Source: Hallerella sp963629575
GTDB taxonomy: Bacteria; Fibrobacterota; Fibrobacteria; Fibrobacterales; Fibrobacteraceae
Direction: 5' to 3'
Length of the DNA: 25,248 bases
Assembly: GCA_963629575.1 (NCBI GenBank)
Contig: CAVGIM010000046.1
Coordinates: forward strand, 1 to 25,248
Positions 21,607 through 25,248 of the stretch are shown one piece after another. The notes beneath the pieces were generated by a model, which was not told the DNA's origin, did not search any database, and saw only the letters and a list, made by a program, of their open reading frames with translations. The stretch's first letter is position 1; every line of letters starts with the position of its first letter. The position numbers and the translations under genes are program-made.

Positions 21607-22377
21607 ATGACTTTTGCAAAAACCTTGCCGATATTCGCCCTGGCGCTTTTCCTTTTCGGATGCGGCGACGAGAACGGACTTTCCGCCGCCGAAGATGAAA
21701 TGGACTCCGCCATTTACAACCAAGACCTGGAAAAAAGGAACTGCCGCAACGGAACATCCGACTATTCCGATTCCTGGTGCTGCGAGTATTACGGCTACCA
21801 GTGCTACAGCAGCAGTTCCTCGCAAAGCGAAGCGACCGCCTGCTATTACGGGACTTCGACCCATTCCGACTATTGGTGCTGTTCCAATTATGGATATCAG
21901 TGCGGCTATTCCAGTTCCAGCACGTATTATTACTACTACTCGAGTTCCAGCGCAAACGCAAAATACTACACGGAAACCGCCAAGACGCTGAACTTTTCCA
22001 TGACATACTACAAGCAACTCGTCAAATTCGACGAAAGTTCTCTCTCCGATGGCGACCCGAAAATTTCCTTCACCATCAAGCTTGTGAACATCACCGGAGA
22101 CACCACGAAAAAATCAACGGGAACGCTGCTTTCTCTTTCCGATCAAGGAAGCTGGTCTGGCACAATGACCGTCACGTTTGCCATCCCCGCCAACACGGAA
22201 AAAATCTACGTATGCCCCACGGTTCTAGACGTAGATGTCCTTTTCGACGACAATTACAGCTCGGGCTATTGCTACATCAAAAGCTATATCGGCTATCTGG
22301 ACGACTACGAAAAGGTCTATCAGTCGGACTACGAGAGCAAAAAATACAGCCTCGAATGGGAATGGTATCTGTATTGA
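21607..22377 (+). CDS. Tyr/Ser/Cys-rich lipoprotein with duplicated motif
   Basis: 256 residues. The lipoprotein signal ends in LFLFGCG with Cys19 as acceptor. A duplicated motif C-x11-CC-x6-C follows: Cys46, 58, 59, 66 and Cys79, 91, 92, 99, each with GTS..SD.WCC..YGYQC. Between and after them are Ser and Tyr tracts (SSSSS, STYYYYYSSSS) that look like flexible, possibly glycosylated, surface linkers. The C-terminal 135 residues are beta-rich (LNFSMTYYKQL to WEWYLY) and not recognised. AAAGGAG precedes the ATG, 11 bases after the previous stop. Confidence 0.8.
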   Translation: MTFAKTLPIFALALFLFGCGDENGLSAAEDEMDSAIYNQDLEKRNCRNGTSDYSDSWCCEYYGYQCYSSSSSQSEATACYYGTSTHSDYWCCSNYGYQCGYSSSSTYYYYYSSSSANAKYYTETAKTLNFSMTYYKQLVKFDESSLSDGDPKISFTIKLVNITGDTTKKSTGTLLSLSDQGSWSGTMTVTFAIPANTEKIYVCPTVLDVDVLFDDNYSSGYCYIKSYIGYLDDYEKVYQSDYESKKYSLEWEWYLY

Positions 22378-22390
22378 CAGGAGAACAAAT

Positions 22391-22597
22391 ATGAACAAAT
22401 TTCTAGCAATCCTCAGCCTTTTCTTCTTGCTTTTCCTTTCCGGATGCGCAGTCGTCGGCTGGCATAAGCAGGGGGTCAGCGACTTCGAAACGGAAAACGC
22501 CCTGGCCCAATGCGAATACGAAGCGGGCATAAACCATGTCCAGCGCGGAGACTTCGTTTCTAGCTGCATGAAGCGCCAAGGATTCCGCTGGTATTGA
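22391..22597 (+). CDS. Small lipoprotein, 68 aa
   Basis: 68 residues from ATG 22391 behind AGGAG. The lipoprotein signal MNKFLAILSLFFLLFLSGC gives Cys19 as acceptor. The mature part is about 50 residues with two further cysteines (AQCEYEAG, SSCMKRQGF) and an aromatic end (FRWY). It follows the previous stop by 13 bases and closes the envelope operon. No terminator was found after it. Family not named; short lipoproteins with a CM..QG ending are common. Confidence 0.8.
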   Translation: MNKFLAILSLFFLLFLSGCAVVGWHKQGVSDFETENALAQCEYEAGINHVQRGDFVSSCMKRQGFRWY

Positions 22598-22667
22598 TAC
22601 TTTTCATAAACAAACGCAACTTCAACAAGGACAAAAAACAATAAGCCTTATGGGTCAAAAATAAAGG

Positions 22668-23954
22668 ATGCACATTCTAAAAATCATTCATGGTTATCCT
22701 CCTGAATATAATGCGGGTTCAGAAGTTTATAGCCAATCCGTATGCAACGAACTTTCAAAAGAGCATAAAGTTTCTGTTTTTACAAGAGAAGAAAACCTCT
22801 ATGCAAGAGATTTTTCTCTTCGGGAAAAAACAATTAATAAAAATTTGAAAATCTACATAGCAAACAATCCGCAAGGAAAGGATGGCTACAGGCATAAACA
22901 GTTGGATAAAGTTTTTTTAGATCTCCTTGATAAACTTCATCCAGACGTAGCCTATATCGGCCACTTAAATCATTTATCCACAGGAATCGTCAACGCGCTC
23001 AAGTCAAGAAGCATCCCAGTTATCTTTATGCTACATGACTACTGGCTTATGTGTCCACGCGGACAATTTCTTACCCGTAGCATCGGCACCGAAAACGACT
23101 TTCAGGTCTGCAATTTTCAATCCGATTCAATGTGTGCACAAAAATGCTACAGCGTCTATTTTTCCGGATATGACGAGAATTTCAACAACGATCTGTCTTC
23201 TTGGACATCATGGATTCACCAACGCATGCTTGAAACAAAATCAATTGTTGGCAAGACAGATCTATTTATTGCACCATCCCATTATTTAAGGAATCGATTT
23301 ATCGAAAATTTTAATATTCCTAAAAACAAAATCATCTATATGGATTATGGATTTCCTTTAGATTACCTTAAAGTCTCGCAAAAAAATCCAGACAAGAAAG
23401 ACTACACATTTGGCTACATTGGAACCCACATTCCAGCAAAAGGCGTAAACCTACTAATTCAAGCGTTCAAGGCAATTACATTTCCATGTCGCTTAAAAAT
23501 TTTTGGAAGAAGCTACGGTCAAAGTACAAATGCGTTAAAAAAAATGGCACAGGCCTCGAATAATCCCATTGATTTCTGTGGTGAATACGCAAACAATGAA
23601 TTGACCGAAAAAGTTTTCAAAAACATTGACTCAATCGTCGTTCCTAGCATTTGGGCAGAAAATTCACCGCTTGTGATTCACGAAGCTCAAGAATGCAAGA
23701 TTCCCGTTATTACAGCAAACTTCGGAGGGATGGCCGAATATGTACACCATCATATAAACGGTTTATTATTTCAACATAGAAACGCCTCATCTCTTCAAAA
23801 GCAAATGGAATGGGCTGTGACCCATCAAGACAAAATGACTGAATTTGGAAATAAAGGCTATCTCTATTCAGAAGACGGCCATGTTCCAAACATTTCAACT
23901 CACTGCAAAAACCTTCTGGAGATCTTCAAGCATGTGCAACAAGCACACACATAA
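22668..23954 (+). CDS. GT4-family glycosyltransferase
   Basis: 428 residues. It begins with the classic GT4 start (MHILKIIHGYPPEYNAGSEV), has a Cys cluster after HDYWLMCPRGQF (CNFQSDSMCAQKC) found in some GT4 enzymes, and a C-terminal domain with FGYIGTHIPAKGVNLLIQAF and the E-x7-E donor motif (Glu331 and Glu339 in AENSPLVIHEA). It should transfer a sugar from an NDP-sugar in the cytoplasm, probably for a surface glycan. The ribosome-binding site is odd: AAAGG touches the ATG, and no upstream in-frame start exists. Codon use and base content are visibly AT-richer than the genes to the left, which suggests acquisition. The next gene overlaps its end by 23 bases. Confidence 0.9.
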   Translation: MHILKIIHGYPPEYNAGSEVYSQSVCNELSKEHKVSVFTREENLYARDFSLREKTINKNLKIYIANNPQGKDGYRHKQLDKVFLDLLDKLHPDVAYIGHLNHLSTGIVNALKSRSIPVIFMLHDYWLMCPRGQFLTRSIGTENDFQVCNFQSDSMCAQKCYSVYFSGYDENFNNDLSSWTSWIHQRMLETKSIVGKTDLFIAPSHYLRNRFIENFNIPKNKIIYMDYGFPLDYLKVSQKNPDKKDYTFGYIGTHIPAKGVNLLIQAFKAITFPCRLKIFGRSYGQSTNALKKMAQASNNPIDFCGEYANNELTEKVFKNIDSIVVPSIWAENSPLVIHEAQECKIPVITANFGGMAEYVHHHINGLLFQHRNASSLQKQMEWAVTHQDKMTEFGNKGYLYSEDGHVPNISTHCKNLLEIFKHVQQAHT

Positions 23955-24968
23955 CAAACTTTGGAGAATCACTTTAGATACAAATCCAGAAGACTGTAAT
24001 TACCATTGCATCATGTGTGAAGAGCATAGCGAATTCAGCCGTTTTAAGAAAAACCTGAAAGAGCAAGGAATAGACTCTCCTCGCAGAATGCAAAGAGATC
24101 TTCTTTTTCGTATTTTTGAAGAAGCGCAAAAACTGGGAATCCACGAAATAATTCCATCAACCATGGGGGAACCCCTACTATACAAATGGATTGACGACTT
24201 TTTTATGTTTGCTCCCAAATACGGTTTTAAAATCAATTTAACGACCAACGGGTCATTTCCGATAAAAAAAATTGAAGACTGGGCTCAAATAATTATACCT
24301 AATACATCAGATATCAAAATTTCTTTTAATGGAGCAAAAAAGGAAACCTCCGAAAAAATCATGCTCGGCAGTTCGTACGAAAAACAATTAGCCAACATCA
24401 ATTTTCTAGTCCAATATCGCAATAAGTGGTATAAAAAATATGGGACCTATTGTTCAATAACTTTACAGTTAACCTTTATGCAAAACAATATGAAGGAGCT
24501 TGCCGAAATTATAAAACTGGCGGCAAGTCTTGACATAGATCGTGTCAAAGGACATCACTTATGGACACATTTTGAAGAAATCAAAAACTTATCGATGAAA
24601 TTCAATAATGCAAGCATAAGACAATGGAATAAATATGTCGATGAAGCAGAAATCGCACAGGAACTTTTCCGAAGACCTAATGGCAAAAAATCAGGCTAGA
24701 AAATATTATCAAACTTTCAGAAGACACAAGAGAAGGCATTTCCGAAACATATAACTGTCCATTTTTGGGAAAAGAGCTATGGATTGCCGCCAATGGAAGA
24801 ATTAACCCATGCTGTTGCCCCGACGAAAAAAGACGCCTTTTAGGTGATTTCGGCAATGTCAATCAAATTAAAATTTCCGAAGTCATTGAATCTGAAAAAT
24901 ACAGAAGCCTTTTAAAAAACTATAAGATACAAGAAGTCTGCAAAACCTGCAACATGCGGAGACCTTAA
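23932..24968 (+). pseudogene. Radical SAM/SPASM protein, frameshifted near 24690
   Basis: The start ATG 23932 lies inside the end of the glycosyltransferase gene, after GGAG. The radical SAM cluster motif is Cys22, Cys26 and Cys29 (DCNYHCIMC), followed by GEPLLY and NLTTNGS. The frame ends at a TAG after PNGKKSG (24699), but the next frame over continues with KIRLENIIKLSED and a full SPASM-type end (CPFLG, ANGRINPCCC, EVCKTCNMRRP) to 24968. One extra base in the six-A run at 24685-24690 would join them into a protein of about 345 residues. It may be a real mutation, an assembly error, or a slip at AAA AAA. Such enzymes modify peptides, sugars or lipids by radical chemistry; the substrate is unknown. 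Confidence 0.8.
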
Positions 24969-25248
24969 TGGGAATTGCGTTCTTAATTAGACATGCGGAA
25001 CGAAACCACATCGTCAATCCGAGAGAGCATACCGCGGAACTCTTGAACGAAAAGGGCAAAACAGAAGCAATCAATCGTGGCATTGAATTGTCCAAAGTAT
25101 TCAGTTCCATTGTCATCTATTCGAGTCCAATCAACCGAGATTGTGTAAATTTCTTTCTGTAAAATCAACAATTCATGAAAAAGGTCCTACTTGGGCCTAT
25201 AAACAAAAAGTGGAGTTCCCACTTCCTGTTTTTGGTTTTGCGACAAGT
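24968..25248 (+). pseudogene. Histidine phosphatase superfamily protein, apparent frameshift, runs off right edge
   Basis: The start ATG 24968 overlaps the stop of the radical SAM gene (TAATG). It begins MGIAFLIRHAERN, with the RHAER phosphate-binding motif at residues 8-12, then LNEKGKTEAINRG and VIYSSPINR, as expected of the phosphoglycerate mutase-like fold. The frame stops at 25162. A different frame continues from about 25138 (LCKFLSVKSTIHEKG, VEFPLPVFGF) to the edge, so one base appears to be missing near 25138-25140. The stop overlap implies co-translation with the radical SAM gene. Function beyond phosphotransfer or hydrolysis cannot be told. Confidence 0.65.

Overview
The window looks like chromosomal DNA of a Fibrobacter-type cellulolytic gut bacterium. 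Supporting signs are a secreted GH10 xylanase with a C-terminal sorting-type domain, several Cys-rich envelope lipoproteins, an Rpn-family nuclease remnant, and promoter-like TATATTTG/TATATTTA boxes that resemble the Bacteroidota type. The assignment is an inference from gene content; no rRNA or other marker is present.

Layout. 1-3237 (minus): the C-terminal part of a Tc-toxin TcA subunit, running off the left edge, with no N-terminal shell half upstream. 3500-6718 (minus): carB without carA. Its leader holds a 51-codon reading frame, a pyrimidine-rich tract and an intrinsic terminator, an arrangement like E. coli pyrBI attenuation. 7051-8925 (minus): GH10 xylanase. 9364-15033 (plus): a tight five-gene operon of SDR dehydrogenase, CysK/CBS-like PLP enzyme, stand-alone LanC-like protein with a CCG (three-cysteine) zinc motif, cystathionine gamma-synthase-family enzyme and MalY/PatB-type C-S lyase. 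A second SDR (15035-15769, minus) converges on it with one base between the stops. This operon is the best candidate for an undescribed system: it combines cysteine/thioether enzymes with a lanthionine-cyclase fold, but has no LanB/LanM dehydratase and no visible precursor peptide.

15980-18052 (plus): a frameshifted Rpn-type PD-(D/E)XK nuclease and two unrecognised genes. 18053-18784: gene-poor DNA with a 29-codon ORF behind a very strong ribosome-binding site, inverted repeats and a possible structured RNA. 18785-22597 (plus): four envelope genes, namely a transglutaminase-like lipoprotein, a Cys-rich protein with a predicted outer-membrane barrel, a Tyr/Ser/Cys-rich lipoprotein and a small lipoprotein. 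22668-25248 (plus): visibly AT-richer DNA with a GT4 glycosyltransferase, a radical SAM/SPASM gene and a histidine-phosphatase gene. The last two each carry an apparent frameshift, which suggests an acquired surface-glycan or modification locus, either decaying or carrying sequence errors.

How the genes work together: the PLP enzymes, LanC-like protein and SDR would form one pathway on a sulfur-containing substrate, probably transcribed from a promoter near 9150-9176 that overlaps a perfect palindrome. CarB appears to be regulated on its own by attenuation. The envelope genes form a separate surface-protein operon.
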